DNA of 64,000 bases from Beverwykella pulmonaria (GCA_001599595.1 BCHH01000025.1:1-64000), one strand, 5' to 3'; counted from the stretch's first letter, positions 22,272 through 36,266 are shown. Notes: a model not told the origin generated them from the letters alone. Numbers and translations are program-made.

Positions 22272-25200
22272 ATGGCCGACCGCGTACTAAGCCAAATTGC
22301 CATCATTGGCACGGCATGCCGTCTACCTGGTGGCTCGGATAACGCAGACAAGCTCTGGGATATGCTTTCAGAAGGGCGAAGTGGTTGGCGAGAGATTCCA
22401 GCAGACAGATGGAACAAGGATTCATTTTATCACCCCGATCCAGAGGCAAAAGAAGCTATCAACACCAAGAGCCTATACTTCTTGGATCAAGACATTAGTG
22501 CTTTTGATGCGCGATTTTTCAACATTCACCCTCATGAAGCTCACTGTCTTGACCCACAACAACGCATTTTGATGGAGACAACATATGAAGCTCTTGAGAA
22601 TGCCGGGCAAACGCTAGAGGGCATCAAAGGCTCTGATACCTCTGTCCACGTCGGAGCTTATGCTACCGAGTAAGTGTTCCTTATCTCCACGTAGCATGTG
22701 GGAGTCTCCCGCATGGCTAAGCGAGTCATGGACATCAATCCCATCCATCCCCTTACCCCTCAAACGCCACCTCTTAGCCTCTCAATATGGGTAGTATGCG
22801 GGCTAACACATGTATTTCAGCTTCGAGCGTATGGGTTACAAGGACATATCAAGAACACCAAAGGCTCACATGATCGGTACTGGAATTGCTATTCTTTCCA
22901 ATAGGATATCCTATGTTTTTGATCTCAAGGGCCCATCCAGCACAGTAGATACCGGATGTTCAGGGAGTATGGTGGCCTTGCATCAGGCATGCCACGGTCT
23001 TCGAGCAGGCGAATCAAAAATGGCTATTGTCGCCGGAACACAATTGGTGCTCACCCCGGATCAAATCATTCCCATGAGCAGTGTCGGGTGAGCGATTCTT
23101 TGAACTAGTTTACTGGAACTGATTAAGCTAACTATATTGACTTAGCATGACCAATCCGGATGGGAAATGCTATGCATTCGATAGCCGCGGGGCAGGCTAC
23201 GCCAGAGGCGAGGGGGTTGTCACCCTCATCCTCAAGCGACTTGATGATGCAGTTAAAGACGGTGACAATATCCATGCCATCATTAGAAGTTCTGGCTTGA
23301 ACCAAGATGGAAAGACGGCAGGCCTCACATTACCTAACTCTGTTGCGCAAGCAAATCTCATACGACAAGTATACCGAAATGCCGGTCTCAACCCAGCAGA
23401 CACTGCCTATGTTGAGGCGCATGGAACAGGAACCCAAGCCGGTATGTAAACCTCCCCAGGGGCGTTGAGCAGGCTCTAAGACTGTGGTAGGGGATAGTGC
23501 GGAAATTGCATCCATCGCAGAAATCTTCACTGCAGGCGGACGCGAAGATGGCCTCTATGTCGGATCCATTAAGTCGAACATTGGGCATCTGGAGGCTTCC
23601 AGTGGTGTTGCTGGATTGCTTAAAGCAATCCTAATCTTGAAACACGGAATGATCCCGCCCAACATTGACTTTGTCAAGCCAAAGCCTACCCTGCATCTTG
23701 AGGAGCGAAAAATCAAGGTAAAGTCCTTGGGAGATAATTGGATAACATTGGCTGATCATCACCACAGATTGCGACGGAAATGGTTCCTCTTCCCGCAACT
23801 GCTGGTCCTCGAAGGGTCTCAGTGAATTCTTTTGGCTACGGCGGCACCAACGCCCACGTAATTCTTGAAGCTCCACCTACCTACAAAACGGCAGAAGAGT
23901 TCCAAGTACCTGCAGTTTCGGATGTCATGAATGGCTTCAATGGCACGAATGGCACGAACGGCACGAGCGGCACATGTGTCACGAATGGTACACATACCAC
24001 AAATGGCACACAGATCACAAATGGCCCAAATGGTATCAACGGCACGCATGGTACAAATAGTATCAATGACACCAACGGAGCACATGTCACTAATGGTACA
24101 ACTGGTCCCCCCAAGGAAACAACAACGTGTGTTCAAGAAAGCACTCGTGGAGCCAACGGTCGCCAGACGGATAACGAACGCGCCATGTCGAAGACCCACG
24201 ATCAGGAAAGCGCTGAGCTTTTTGTCTTGTCAGCCCGGTCCGAGGCTTCTTTGCAGGCTATGGTGTCCAACTTACATCGATGGATCTCTTCCCGAGAAGA
24301 GGCATCCTACTTCCGCGACCTTGCTTACACCCTTTCAACGCGCCGGACGAAGATGCACTTTCGCTTCAGCGCAGCAGCTGCGAACCATAACGAGCTTCTC
24401 AATTTGCTTGACCAGAAGCCCCGCATCACCAAGGCCATGACTAGCTTCCGCTCTATTTTCCTCTTCACTGGTCAGGGAGCGCAGTGGCATGCTATGGGTC
24501 GGGAGCTTACCATGCAATATCCGACTTTCAGGAGGTCAATGCTACTGTCCGATAAGATCCTTAAAGACCTTGGTGCAAATTGGGGTCTGATTGATGAGCT
24601 ATCCAAGGACGAGGCATCATCACGGGTTGGTGAGGCCGAGATCTCTCAGCCCTCTACCACAGCGATTCAGGTCGCGTTGGTGGACCTCCTCAAGAGCTTC
24701 CGCGTCTTCCCCGACTTGGTGGTCGGCCATAGCAGCGGCGAGATAGCAGCGGCATACGCCGCCGAGGCTCTGGACCAAGAAGCAGCGTTGGAGATATCCT
24801 ATAAGCGTGGTTTCATGTCCCAAGCATGTGCGCGTGTCATCTCAAGCAAAGGAGCTATGATGGCTGTCGGCTTAGGCGAACACGATGTGAAGAAATATAT
24901 CGACCAGACCCGGAGTGGGCTCGTCAATGTTGCTTGTGTTAACTCTCCAGTCAGCACAACCATCTCTGGGGACGAAACAGCCATCGACGAGCTGAAGCAT
25001 ATCCTCGATGAAGAGTCCGTCTTTAACAGTAAGTTGAAAGTGGATACGGCTTACCACTCCCACCACATGAAGAAGGTCGCGGCCGAGTACCTTGCGTCCA
25101 TCGCGCATGTCAAAGCGCGTACCACGAATCCTGCCATCAGGTTCTACTCGTCTGTTAGGGTAGCACAGAAGACGTGTGAATTCGATGCCCAATACTGGGT

Positions 25201-28200
25201 CGACAACCTCGTGTCTCCAGTCCGCTTTGGAAACGCGCTGGAACTTCTTTGCCGCACTGAGCTCGTGGGCATCGAGCCAGCACCACTCACCCTGTTCACC
25301 GAGATCGGCCCCCACGGAGCCTTGGCTGGTCCTGTAAGACAAACAGTTCAGGGTCTCGGATTGACCAACTTCAAATCCAACTACCTTCCTACCCTGGTAC
25401 GGGGCTGTCATGCGGTCACCAGCCTTCTGGAGACAGCAGGCAAGCTATTCGAGTTCGGATACCCAATTGCCTTGGAAGCGACACTTAGCGAAAAAGAGGG
25501 AACAAAACCTGCTACCTTGATTGATGATCTTACGCCATACTCTTGGGACCACTCCACGAATTATCTCTATGAATCCAGCCTTAGCAAGCAACATCGCTTC
25601 CGCGCACACCCACCACATGATCTATTGGGATTGCGAGTTGCCGGAACGACCAACCATGAGCCTACTTGGCGGAACTTTCTCGGCATAGACAGCCTTCCGT
25701 GGCTGAGAGATCATATAGTCGACGGTTTCGCTATCTATCCCGCAGCAGCCTATCTATCCATGGTCATAGAGGCAGCTCGTCAGATCAGCATTGATCGAAA
25801 GATCCAGGGGGTGATGTCTCATATCTATCTGAAGGACGTCACATTCTCTAAATCGATCATGATTCCCGAACGTCGCACGGATGGGTTGACGTCCGATGTC
25901 GAGGTTATCCTCACGCTGAGGCCTGCGAAACACTTGGCCGACCGTACATGGGAAACCTTCCGTATTCTGGCTCTATCCACCGAAGAAGTCTGGCATGAGC
26001 ACTGCTCCGGATCCATCATGATTGAGTGGGCGTCTAAAGAGGATGAGGTTGAGGGTTTCCGTGAGGAGGACATGACGACGTCAATCCGCCTCAAGCAACT
26101 TCAAGACATCGAAGACGCATGTGATACTGAAATCAGCCACGAAGATCTTTACAAGAATTTCTCTGAAAACGGGAATGTGTATGGTCCTACCTTCGCAGGC
26201 ATTCAGTCAGCACGCATCGGCTCCCTCGGCGGCATCGCTGATATCAACATACCAGATGTTGCAAGCGCAATGCCCCGGAAGTACCAGCAGCCACATTTGA
26301 TTCACCCGGCGTCTTTCGATGCGGTTTTCCAACTTGGAATTCCTCTATACCGCAGGAATGTCGGAAATGGCCCCGTAATGCCTACAGGCCTCGACGAAAT
26401 AATCATCAATTGCGATCTTGGTAGTACCCCGGGAACCAAATGGATCGCCACCACCACCATGACGGAAACTGGTGTTCGATTCGCCGTTGTGGAAATCGTG
26501 GTGTTTGAAGAGACTGTTGAAGGTGCGCCCTTGTCGCCCATGATTACTATCCGCGGAGGATCTCTTCGTGGGATTGGCGAAGCGCCACTCGATGAGAGCA
26601 CGCTCCCATTCAATCGCAAGATGAGCTATCGCCTCAAGTGGCAACCAGATGTCGACTTTCCTTCAATTCATAACATTGAAAGGCTTCCTGAGATGAAGAG
26701 TGTCGATAATGACACCGCGGCACTTGAACCCACAGATCGACAAAGGATGTTTGAAACAGCCACTTCGATATACATCCGAAGCTACTTAGAGCAGGGTGCG
26801 GAGCCTCACGAAGAAGACCTTAACAATCACCTCTGGAAATTATTATCTTGGATGAAGAGCTACGATTCTGATAATGGACAGAAGGCGGTTGGTAACCTTT
26901 CTGAGCAAGAAATTGCACAATGCCTTCAGAGTACACGCGACGCTGGCGCTGAGGGACAACTACTCAGCCATATCGGCAAGAACTTGCCGGAAATCTTCAT
27001 GGGTGATGTTAGTCCACTCAAAATCATGTCCGAAGACGACCTACTGGGGCAATTTTACTCGACCGGCGTGGCCATTCAGAACTACCTCCAGCTGATCGAA
27101 TACGTCCAACTTCTGGCATTCAAGCAACCACATATGAAGATCTTGCAAGTTGGAGCGGGAACTGGAGGATTGGCTCGGCCACTATTACAGATACTCGATC
27201 GTCCAGAGGGTTTATTGCTTGACCAGTTTACTTACACCGACACCAACGGGGGGTCCTTGGAACAAGGAAAGGCCATACTGCAAAACTGGATCAATCATGT
27301 CGAGTTCAAGAAGCTGGATATTTCCAAGGACCCCGTCCAGCAAGGATTTCAAGAAGGTGCATATGACCTCATAATTGCTTCAGACGCGTTCAATGGAGCC
27401 AACTCTCTCGATGATAGCCTGGCCCACTCGCGGAAGCTCTTGAAGTCTGGCGGGCGAATGATCATCCTCAAAGCGAGGCAACCCACTGCCCCAATCAAGA
27501 TGATCCTCGGCACTTTGCCGGAACTGTGGGAATCGGAAGATGCGTCCGGGGACAATTCACTCTTGTCAAAGGCGGAGTGGCACGCACGCTTGGAGCAACA
27601 CGGCTTCCGTGGAGTCGAAACCTGCACACCCGAACAAGATCGTCTGAATATATCCACGACTATCGATGCGCAACCTGAATTTAGGGGAGACTTCCCTCTC
27701 ATCAGCATTATTTGCCAGTCTCAAGCCGACGAGTTCAGAGCCCTTTCCCAGTTGATCACAACCGAACTAGAAAGCCAAGGATTCTCATGCGCTTTGGACA
27801 ACTGGTCGTCTAAACCAGTCAACGTTGACTCAATTCACATCATCATCGATAGCGTAGCAGATCCTATGCTCGGTGCACCGACTGTTGAGAAGTTCACTCA
27901 AATCGTCTCCCTTGTTACTAGAGCGAAGAGTGTACTCTGGCTTAGCTGTCAAGAGTGCGGCGACGATTTTCACAACCCCGCGAAGGGCATGATTACTGGT
28001 CTTTCCAGAGTCGTGCGACGAGAAAACGCGGGGATGCGGTTCGTGACTGTCGATGTACAAGAGGACTTGTCAAATCCTGGAACCTTAGTTTCTCGGCTCT
28101 CGGATGTCGTTGTCAGATCTTTCTCTACCCCGGTCAGCGCGGTGCGATCCGATGAAGACGAGTACACTTTTAGCAAGGGTCAGCTCCTAATTCCCAGAGT

Positions 28201-31200
28201 CTATGCTGACGTCAAGTTCGATAACTGGGTGAGGAGGAGCATCTACCCCCAAACGATGGATACGGGACCTTACCATCAACCCGATCGGCCACTAAAACTA
28301 GAGGTTGAGACGCCTGGACTTCTGAGCAGTCTCCGGTTTGTGGACGACGAAGTTCCCTATGAGCACCTAGGACCTTTCGGTTTAGAGCTTGAAGCTAGAG
28401 CTTACGGCATTAACTTCAAAGACGTCTTCATAGCCATGGGTCGGATGGTGACTGGCGTTACAATGACAGGCGAGTGCGCTGGGATCGTTCGCAAAGTAGG
28501 CTCTGCCCTCACTAACAACTTCCGAATTGGAGACCGCGTATGTGGTCTCGGTGCTCAGCCCTTCTCGAGTCGTCCACGGATCGACGGGAATTTTAGTTGC
28601 CAGATTCCAGGGTGGATGTCCTACGCCGTTGGCTCATCAATCCCTATCATCTTCTGTACGGCGTATCACTGTATCGTTGAGGTCGCTCGTCTTCAGCGTG
28701 GACAGAGCATCCTCATTCATGCCGCTTCCGGTGGTGTCGGTCAGGCAGCGATCCAGCTGGCTCAGAACATCGGAGCTGAGATTTTCTGCACTGTAGGGAG
28801 TAGCGCAAAGCGTCAATTGCTCATCGACAGCTTCAAAATTCCACCAAGCCACATCTTCTCGTCTAGGCTTCGTACGTTCAAGCAGGGCATCATGCGACTT
28901 ACCGAGAACAAGGGTGTCGACTGCGTACTAAACTCACTGTCTGGGGAGTCACTCCATGACTCCTTCGCAGTTCTCGCACCGCTGGGCACCTTTGTCGAGA
29001 TTGGAAAATCGGACATCTACGAGAAGAATGATATCAGTATGGTTCCGTTCGACAGGAACGTCACGTTTTCTGCGGTGGATTTGACCGTCCTGGCACGACT
29101 CAAACCAGCTGAGATGGGGAAGAGGCTCAGTAAGATACTCTCAATGTTCGAGCAGGGTACTCTGCAAGCCGTCACGCCGATAACTGCAACACCCGTGGGC
29201 GATATTGAGCAGGCCTTCCGTCTTATCCAGTCCAGGAGGCATACTGGAAAGGTTGTTCTCGTTTGCGACGAGCAAACACAGGTCAAGATGACATTGGCAC
29301 GTCCCCCACCACTCACACTTGACAAAAACGGATCCTACGTCATCGCTGGCGGACTGGGCGACCTCGGACGAAGGATTGCCAGATTTCTGGCAGCTCGTGG
29401 TGCGGGACACGTTGTAACCTTATCCCGACGAAAGCTCGAAGAAGAAGACCAACTGGCCTTCGAGAAAGAGCTGCAGTCTCTTGGTGCTGAACTGCATATC
29501 ATCGGTTGCGACATCACCGACGAAGAGTCGGTCCGATCAGTCGCTGCAGAATGTTCGGCAAACCTTCCTTCAGTGAAAGGAGTTGTCCACGCCGGCATGG
29601 TTCTGCGCGTAAGTATTGCAAGTTCCAATTTCTTTCATGATGACTAACTTGTCCCCAGGACCGTCCTTTCGAAAATATGTCTCACGACGACTACCTAACC
29701 GCTATCAAGCCTAAAGTCCAAGGAACTCAGAACCTCGATGCCGCATTCGGGGCCTCTGATTCTCTAGACTTCTTCATCATGCTGTCGTCCATTACCGCCA
29801 TCCTTGGAACGGCCGGACAATCTAATTACTCAGTTGGAAATGCCTATCAAGATGCCTTTGCTCAGAGCAAAACGAAATCCAGATGCAGATATGTGGCTGT
29901 AAATCTGGGCGCCGTTGATGGGTCATTGGCAATCACGTCGCTCCCTGCCGCGCAGCAAGAGAAGATGAGACAGGGAACCGTTCTCATGTCATTTGACGAA
30001 GTCTTTACGGTCATGAGTTACGCCATGGGCCCACAGGCGAGCAAGGATGGTCTCAACCAACTGATCCTTGGATTTGACCGAGGATCGATGAAGGCAGTCC
30101 ACGATGAATTTGCCCTTGCCAATCCTATGTTCGGCCAGATTCCCTACCTTAATGATAACAGAGAAGCGAAAGAGCAGAGCGGTACTAACACGGACATTGG
30201 GAAGTTGCTCCAACAAGCAACTACCCATGAGGAAATTCAAAGCATTGTTGTTGGTGGCATCTGCTCGCGATTCGCAATGTTTACCGCCCGTGCAACTGAG
30301 GATATCAGTCCAGATGTCTCAATGGACAATTTCGGTCTCGACTCCCTCGTCGCTATCGAACTGAAGAACTGGCTTGTACGAACTTTCCAGACGACATTGC
30401 AAACATCCGAAGTTCTCGATGCTCCCAACATTTCTATCCTGGCTAAGACGATCGCTTCCAGGTCCAAGCTCATATCCAAAGGCACCGAAGGCACTGACAA
30501 GGAGGAACCCAATGTTGCGGAGGACATGGCATTGTTGCAAATTCAGAATGCATCCCTGGTCGCAAATCACAGATTTCAATGCTGCCGAGGGTCGAAGGAG
30601 CTCAAGAAAATGCCTCTCGTTGACTTTGACACCCTGTTCGACGATTATCTCGAAAACTCGAGAATGTTCTTCTCGCCTAAAGAGTTTCAAACTCTGGAAA
30701 AAGATGTAGCAGAATTCAGACAGCCCGGCAGCACGGGTCGAAAGTTCTATGAGCGGCTCCATGAGCAAGCCCATGATCCCGAGATCGAGAATTGGCAGGA
30801 CAGATACTTCCTGCAGAGTATGTACCTGCAAAGGCGTATGCCACTCGCTCCTTTCAACAACTTCATGGCCTTCCATCCCATGGGAGAGATGGGACATACT
30901 CAGGCAGAACGTGCGGGCCTGATTGCCAGCATTGCCTTCCGATGCAAGCAAGACCTGGAGGCGGACCGATGGGAACCAATGGCGTACCTTGGAACTGCCA
31001 ACTGCACCGACCTCTGGCAGTACATTTTCAACACTGCTCGCTTGCCCGGTACTTCTCTCGATCGAATGGCAAAGTTCCCTGGGAATGATTATCTGGCCGT
31101 GCTCCACCGTGGACACATCTTCAAAGTCATACTAAAGGTCGGAGAGGAGAATGTGTCTGCGGAAGCGCTGGCCAAGATTTTCCAATCTATCCTGGACCGA

Positions 31201-32505
31201 GACGACACCGTTGATAACTGGACAAGTATTCTAAGTGCTGATGATCGCACTTCCTGGGCTGAGGTAAGTCTGATTCTCGATAGTTTGATGCTCTTACTGA
31301 CTTGCAATGCACTAGAACCGGGAGGCTCTTATCGAGTTGGACCAGATGAACAAGGAAACCATCGACATGGTAGAAGCATCTGCATTCCTGGTCTGTCTTG
31401 ATGATACCGCACCGACCGAAGCAGAATCTCGAATAAGAGATATGATGATGCTCAAAGGCTTCAACCGCTGGGTTGACAAATCCATCGCGTTTGTAGTCTG
31501 CAAAAACGCGACTTCTGGCACATATGTTGAGCACACCATGATAGATGTAAGTGAATTTGGATGAATAATTGCCTTCATGAATCTAGATTCTCCCCTCCCT
31601 GAAATGGAAGGCTAATCCCATGCAGGCAATGACTCTTTACCGGATGCAAACGGCGATTGTTGAGGGAATCCATACCTACAAGCCGCCACAACAAGTTAAC
31701 GGACACGCCAGTAGCGCTTCGGAGCCTCCCAAAGAGTTCTTTATTAGGACAACGCCGGTAATAGACGAGCGCATCCTCCAGGTGCAACAGCGATTCGAGC
31801 AAGAAATCGCGAAGTTCGGGTACAGAGATGTCATTCTTTCTGAGTTCGGAACAGACATCCTTCTTGAACGGGGGCTTCCCATCAAAGGCATATACGACCT
31901 GATGTGCCTCCTCGCCAACTACTACTACTATGGCTACAATGCTCAGTCATGGGAGGCCATCTCCATGTCACACTACCACAAGGGCCGGCCAGACATCGTC
32001 CAAGTCAATACGCCCAAGACTGCTCACTTTTGCACAATTGCAGAAGACGAGAGCTTGCCAGTGCGCAACCGGTTTGAGATGATGCTGGAAGCTTCCAATG
32101 TCCGGAACCAGACGATCAAGGATGCGTTCTTGGGTCATTGCTACCAACGCACGCTTAGGGCCCTGGAGCTCTGCAAAGAAGAGGGCGAAGAACTACCCAA
32201 CCTCTTTAAGAACCCGCTCTACGAACAGACTGTGGAACCAGATCAGATGTTCTCAAATACTGATGGGCTCTCTCCCGAGTCTTGCTTCATCATGCAGAAC
32301 CCGAAGAAGTTCTGGATGACGTACTATGTTACTGAGGCAGGGTAAGTCAATTCATCCCCAATCACATGCGAAGAGTGCAAAGGCTAACCAACCCTTCTCT
32401 AGATCACATTTCTCAGTAATTACTGGAAAGGAAGAGGTGATTGTGTGGGCCGATTGTCTACAGCGGGCCTCGTTGGTGATGAATAAATTGATCGAAGCGG
32501 CTTGA
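22272..32505 (+). CDS. Highly reducing polyketide synthase with C-terminal carnitine acyltransferase-like domain (KS-AT-DH-MT-ER-KR-ACP-cAT)
   Basis: Nine exons (22272-22669, 22821-23087, 23146-23441, 23491-23717, 23768-29608, 29659-31263, 31316-31546, 31626-32341, 32403-32505) join in phase to 3227 aa. KS: DTGCSGS (Cys about 179), [17 protein letters not shown]. An Asn-Gly-Thr-rich linker follows. [10 protein letters not shown] and GHSSGE (Ser about 717). [12 protein letters not shown] (His about 1045) and [20 protein letters not shown] (about 1525) but with the catalytic pair replaced. [14 protein letters not shown] (about 2051). [12 protein letters not shown] (about 2257) and [26 protein letters not shown] (Ser about 2571). 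The last 570 residues are a carnitine/choline acyltransferase fold with VEHTMID (catalytic His about 2950). It builds a reduced chain from malonyl units with NADPH; the cAT domain should release the chain by ester formation with an acceptor, as in the Trichoderma virens synthase of this layout. No stop or frameshift: it looks functional. Confidence 0.95.
23927..24105 (+). repeat. Asn-Gly-Thr minisatellite in the KS-AT linker
   Basis: About 20 imperfect 9-nt units (AATGGCACG and variants) encode [12 protein letters not shown] and similar in the synthase linker. Asn-Gly-rich linkers are common in fungal reducing synthases; the length probably varies between strains. Confidence 0.85.
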
Positions 32506-32864
32506 TATACAGATATTCCTGCTTCGAACTCTATGTTGTATTTTCCATTTTGAGTAATTATCGATACATTTTAAAGTTGTTCCCTTTCCAGGAGCAAGTG
32601 CTGATGCATATAATGAACCCTATTTCCTTTGAAAAAGAACTCTTCTTCTACTTGACGATTATTTTCACCTTATCCGACTCCTAGGTACGACTGTGGAGAC
32701 TTCAAAATGTCGGTAAGCAATATGATGCTAAAGCTTCTACGGAACGTCACCAAGGCACCTTTTGCAAGGCTGTTGAAAAGCTGGTGTCAGCCTCGCAAGT
32801 TCACAGAGCTAAAAAATATATATATGATAGTTTGTAATCCATCTATTTTGGGCCCTGAATCTAG
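32506..32864. other. Spacer between convergent synthase and transporter genes
   Basis: AT-rich 3' region shared by two convergent genes. No gene or defined terminator recognised. Confidence 0.5.
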
Positions 32865-34918
32865 CTACACTGCAGTTGCCTTCTCGTTTCTTCGTAGATC
32901 TGGCGAAAAAGTTGCAGGCGTATCTGGAGTCACTTCTTCAAGTTGCGGCTTCAACCGATCGTCCGGAATCCATCGTCTCTGCATCCCAAAGCTTAGAATC
33001 AGAGACATCCCGGCCACAGCAATTGGCAAGATGAAAGCCCTCGACACGGCATAACCGAACGCTCTCTGAACCAATGGCAATGTAGTCGCCGGAACCGTGT
33101 CAGCAAGATCCGACGCGCCTGCATTTAGTATAGCGCTGACATCGACCCCCTGTGCCTGCTTGAGCCGAGGAATGAGCGCGCCGGTGAAGAGGTTGGAGGC
33201 GATGCTGAGACCCACTGCGCCGCCAAGGCAGCGGGAAAAGACGATTAAAGCACATGCCGTCGGCATGTCGGCGGAAGGAAGCACCACCTGAACTGCGATG
33301 AACGGAACCTGTTCTGCGAGTCCAATACCCAGTCCACTGATGACCTGGTATCCCGCCCATTGCACTGTCGAGGAATCGATATTTAGGGTGCGAAGGAGAG
33401 CACATCCGGAGATGAAGACGCTGGTTCCGAGCCACATGAAGGGGACGTAATGGCCTTTGGAGGTGATACAAGCGCCGGTGATGATGATAGCAACACTCCC
33501 CGGGATTCCATACGCAAGACAACGTACTCCGGATGTCACGGCGTTGGTTCCCAGGACAGTCTGGAAGTAGAAGGCTAGATAGTAGATATGCGTGTTGTGT
33601 GCCATGGCCATCAGCACGTTGAAGGCACAGCTAATGGCTACGGTGCGCTGCGAGAGGATTCGTATTGGAATGGTTGCCCTAGGTATCGATCAGCCATCGA
33701 ATAACAGTTCGTGTGCCTCTATTGTCTTACTCTTCTTTCTTCATTGTCTGCGAGACTATGAATATCGTTGTGAGTATTCCAAACGTCACAACACACGCGT
33801 AGACCTTCGGATTAGACCATGGGTACTTGTTCCCGCCCCACTGCAGTGCGAAGAAGAGTGCCACTAGAGCTGCCGTAAGGAGGCATGCGCCAAGAAGATC
33901 AAGTCTCTTCAGCTTCTCTCGCAACGAAAGTTCACCATGGACTGGTTTTTTTCTCTTGAACGCCCAGCATGCAATCGCGAAGGTCGCAGCCCCAGCCGCT
34001 GGATGCTTATTAGACGAGTCAGAAAGCAAGTTCGCTAGCAATCGCACACTTACGCAAATTAATCCTGGTACTAGTTAGACTTGGGCGCCCAAAAAGAAGA
34101 AAGAAAGAAATGCATACCAAAAGCAGAATCGCCAGGTAAGTCGAGGCGTGTCTGTAATGAGTCCTCCAAGAGTTGGTCCCAGCACTCCGGCGATGCCGTA
34201 CATACTAGTGACAAGAGCCATCCCCAGCGGCCTGGCCCTCAAGGGGACCGACCTCCCAAAAACCGCTAGACTTCCGCAAAGTAGCCCCGCAGCTCCTGCC
34301 CCAGAAATTGCCCTTCCGATAATCAAAGCTGCCGAGTTCGGCGAAGCTGCGCATAGGATGGAACCTCCCTCGACTTCGATAAGTATTAGACATATATCAA
34401 GCCTAGCAAATCATGAGGTCGGTCTAAACAACTTACACACTAGAATGGAAGCCAGGTAAAGAATTTTAGTGTCGAATAAACTATATAGACGACCAAACGT
34501 AGGTTGAAATGACATTTCTGTTAGGAGATATGCGCTGCCGTACCATGACACGTCGTCAAGCCGATGGAAGTCGCTGGTGATGCTGGGAATAGCCGTCGCT
34601 AGATCTATAAGCTACGGTCTTGGGAGGGTGGCAAAAGGGTCATTTACCGAGAATACTTCCGTCAATGGCGATCATGAAGGTAGCCATAGTGAAAACTGTT
34701 GAGAGGAAGCTGAGCTCCCGCGCTGTGGCATATTCGTGAGTGACAGGCCCCTCGGTCGGCTGGGAATTGTCCTCGTTGCGAGTTGGGATGTCTGTAGTGG
34801 TTCCCGTTTTCTCCTTGGCCTGTTTCTCGACATCGTTATCGTACTTTTCGGCGTTCTTGCTGTTAACACTTGGGGAGGATTCCGCGATGATTTCTTGATC
34901 GTCGCTACCCGGGACCAT
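32865..34918 (-). CDS. MFS efflux transporter, 14-TM drug:H+ antiporter type
   Basis: Multi-exon gene. The N-terminus MVPGSDDQEIIAESSPSVNS is long, acidic and cytosolic. Then come FLSTVFTMATFMIAIDGSIL joining DLATAIPSITSDFHRLDDVS after an intron near 34645, WYGSAYLLTEMSFQPTFGRL, GGSILCAASPNSAALIIGRA after an intron near 34430-34370, and GIAGVLGPTLGGLITDTPRL, the motif-C-like GP..GG pattern of antiporters. The later exons carry the remaining helices to a TAG at 32865. All the joins I checked keep frame. Family members (such as fungal toxin and metabolite exporters) sit beside polyketide and peptide synthases and pump out the product. It is convergent with the synthase, 359 bp apart. Probable plasma-membrane exporter of the cluster product. 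Confidence 0.88.
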
Positions 34919-35358
34919 TTTTGTTTTGAGTGCTTAACAAGAGAAAATTGAGATTCAAGGTCCACAGGCCTTGCGACAAGACATATGTGGTTTTAGGTTC
35001 GTATTCTAAACCCTGCCAACTTCAGTCAGCCCGAGTGAGCGGCACAACGGCACGTCATACCGGAAATTGAGGCCATATCCGCACGACCCCTTTCGCGTAA
35101 CCGATTTAGGGAATACTATAAGTATTTGACCAGTTCGTTGAAATAGAACCAACAATGACTATATTAGCGCTGCAGTTGGTATTCTAAGCACATATGCTAG
35201 ACGATCATTTGCGTACAAAGGGTCTGCATTGGGATATTGGCACTATTCGCCAAAGCTTCGAAGACGGAACTCCACAATAGGCTGGCTAGTGTCTCCCATT
35301 ATTCTGTGCAGCAGCTCCTGGACGAACTAATCAGAGTCCTGTGAAATGTTTGTGTTAT
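34919..35358. other. Upstream region of the transporter
   Basis: No gene recognised between the transporter start and the transcription-factor relic. It should hold the transporter promoter. Confidence 0.4.
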
Positions 35359-36009
35359 CTAGGTCAGCATTCTAGTCCTGAGACATTGATGCATGCTGAC
35401 ATTTGGGAAGTTTGCTTGTTGCTGAAAGGCGATGTTGCTGTCGTCCGGTCCTTGCATAACATTATTGCAGATCATGTCAATGGTCTTCTCCGATAGTGTT
35501 TCGAAAAAATCCCTCTACGTTTTCGCCTGACCGAACCGCTCCGAAATGATGACGAGCACGGTGTTGCAGGCCATGTAGGTGTTGATTACGTCCGCTTGTC
35601 GAAGGGTTAGACGGACGCCGCTCGACCGCCACACACAATAGATGTATGTGAGCCCGGCGAGGAATAATATGTGGAGATATCCCCACGCGAACTGAATCGT
35701 CGGACTTTGGTACAGGCGCCGATATAGAAGGCATATCTCCCTTGACCGGCGCGAGCACTCATCAAAAGCAAATTCCACATTACCTTCTTCTCCTACGGAG
35801 GGAACTGTGACGATATAAAGGCAATAAAAATTAGTATAGAATGACAAAATGCAAGCCAAAATCAGGCCTTGGAGGCAAAGACAGAAAGTGGAGCTCTGGG
35901 ATTGCGCCGTGCCAATCATCGAGCTCTTGCCGAAGGCTATACATCAAAGCTTTCCTGTTGATTCCTGAGGTCTTTGGTGACTTCGCCTTCGTGGAATAGA
36001 GGCCACATC
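35359..36009 (-). pseudogene. Zn2Cys6-type transcription factor, C-terminal relic
   Basis: The minus strand contains pieces of the C-terminal half of a fungal GAL4-like regulator: ALMYSLRQELDDWHGAIP, then a frame with a TAA, then in another frame LLYRRLYQSPTIQFAWGYLH and LAGLTYIYCVWRSSGVRL, then LVIISERFGQAKT, a TAG at 35517-35515 and the expected RDFFETLSEKTIDMICNN beyond it. These blocks are the usual tail of cluster-type regulators. The N-terminal zinc cluster is absent. At least two stops and a frameshift mean it cannot make a working protein. Its position beside the transporter suggests it was once the local regulator. Confidence 0.7.
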
Positions 36010-36104
36010 AAAGGGAGCGAGAAGTTCGAGGGAACAGGACAGATTTTAGACTCTTTGGTACGAATACAGAAGTCTGCTCGCTGCTATCACAAACCCTCTT
36101 TACA
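36010..36104. repeat. 95-bp repe­at, second copy at 43565-43661
   Basis: AAAGGGAGCGAGAAGTTCGA ... GAAGTCTGCTCGCTGCTATC ... CCCTCTTTACA, nearly identical at 43565-43661 in the same orientation. No target duplication found, ends not of LTR type. Here it borders the broken regulator, there the 3' side of the OMT-like gene. Confidence 0.7.
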
Positions 36105-36266
36105 CTCGCCGTAATAAGGTGGTCACCTCCGGACACAAGCATGCTAGAGTAATACTTCTCTGAGGTCGTACTCTTCTCCAGTATTGCCTTCTGAGCCAAT
36201 GGACCCCAAGACCGGCGTCCAAGGCTAAATGATTAGAGCCATGTTTATAACAAAAAAGTATTATAT

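Noticed and set aside
23819..24199. Antisense frames in the synthase linker
   Set aside because: By-product of the Asn-Gly-Thr minisatellite; the sense frame is clearly the coding one.
29659..32505. PKS-NRPS hybrid
   Set aside because: After the ACP comes a carnitine-acyltransferase-like fold (VEHTMID, no condensation HHxxxDG or adenylation motifs).
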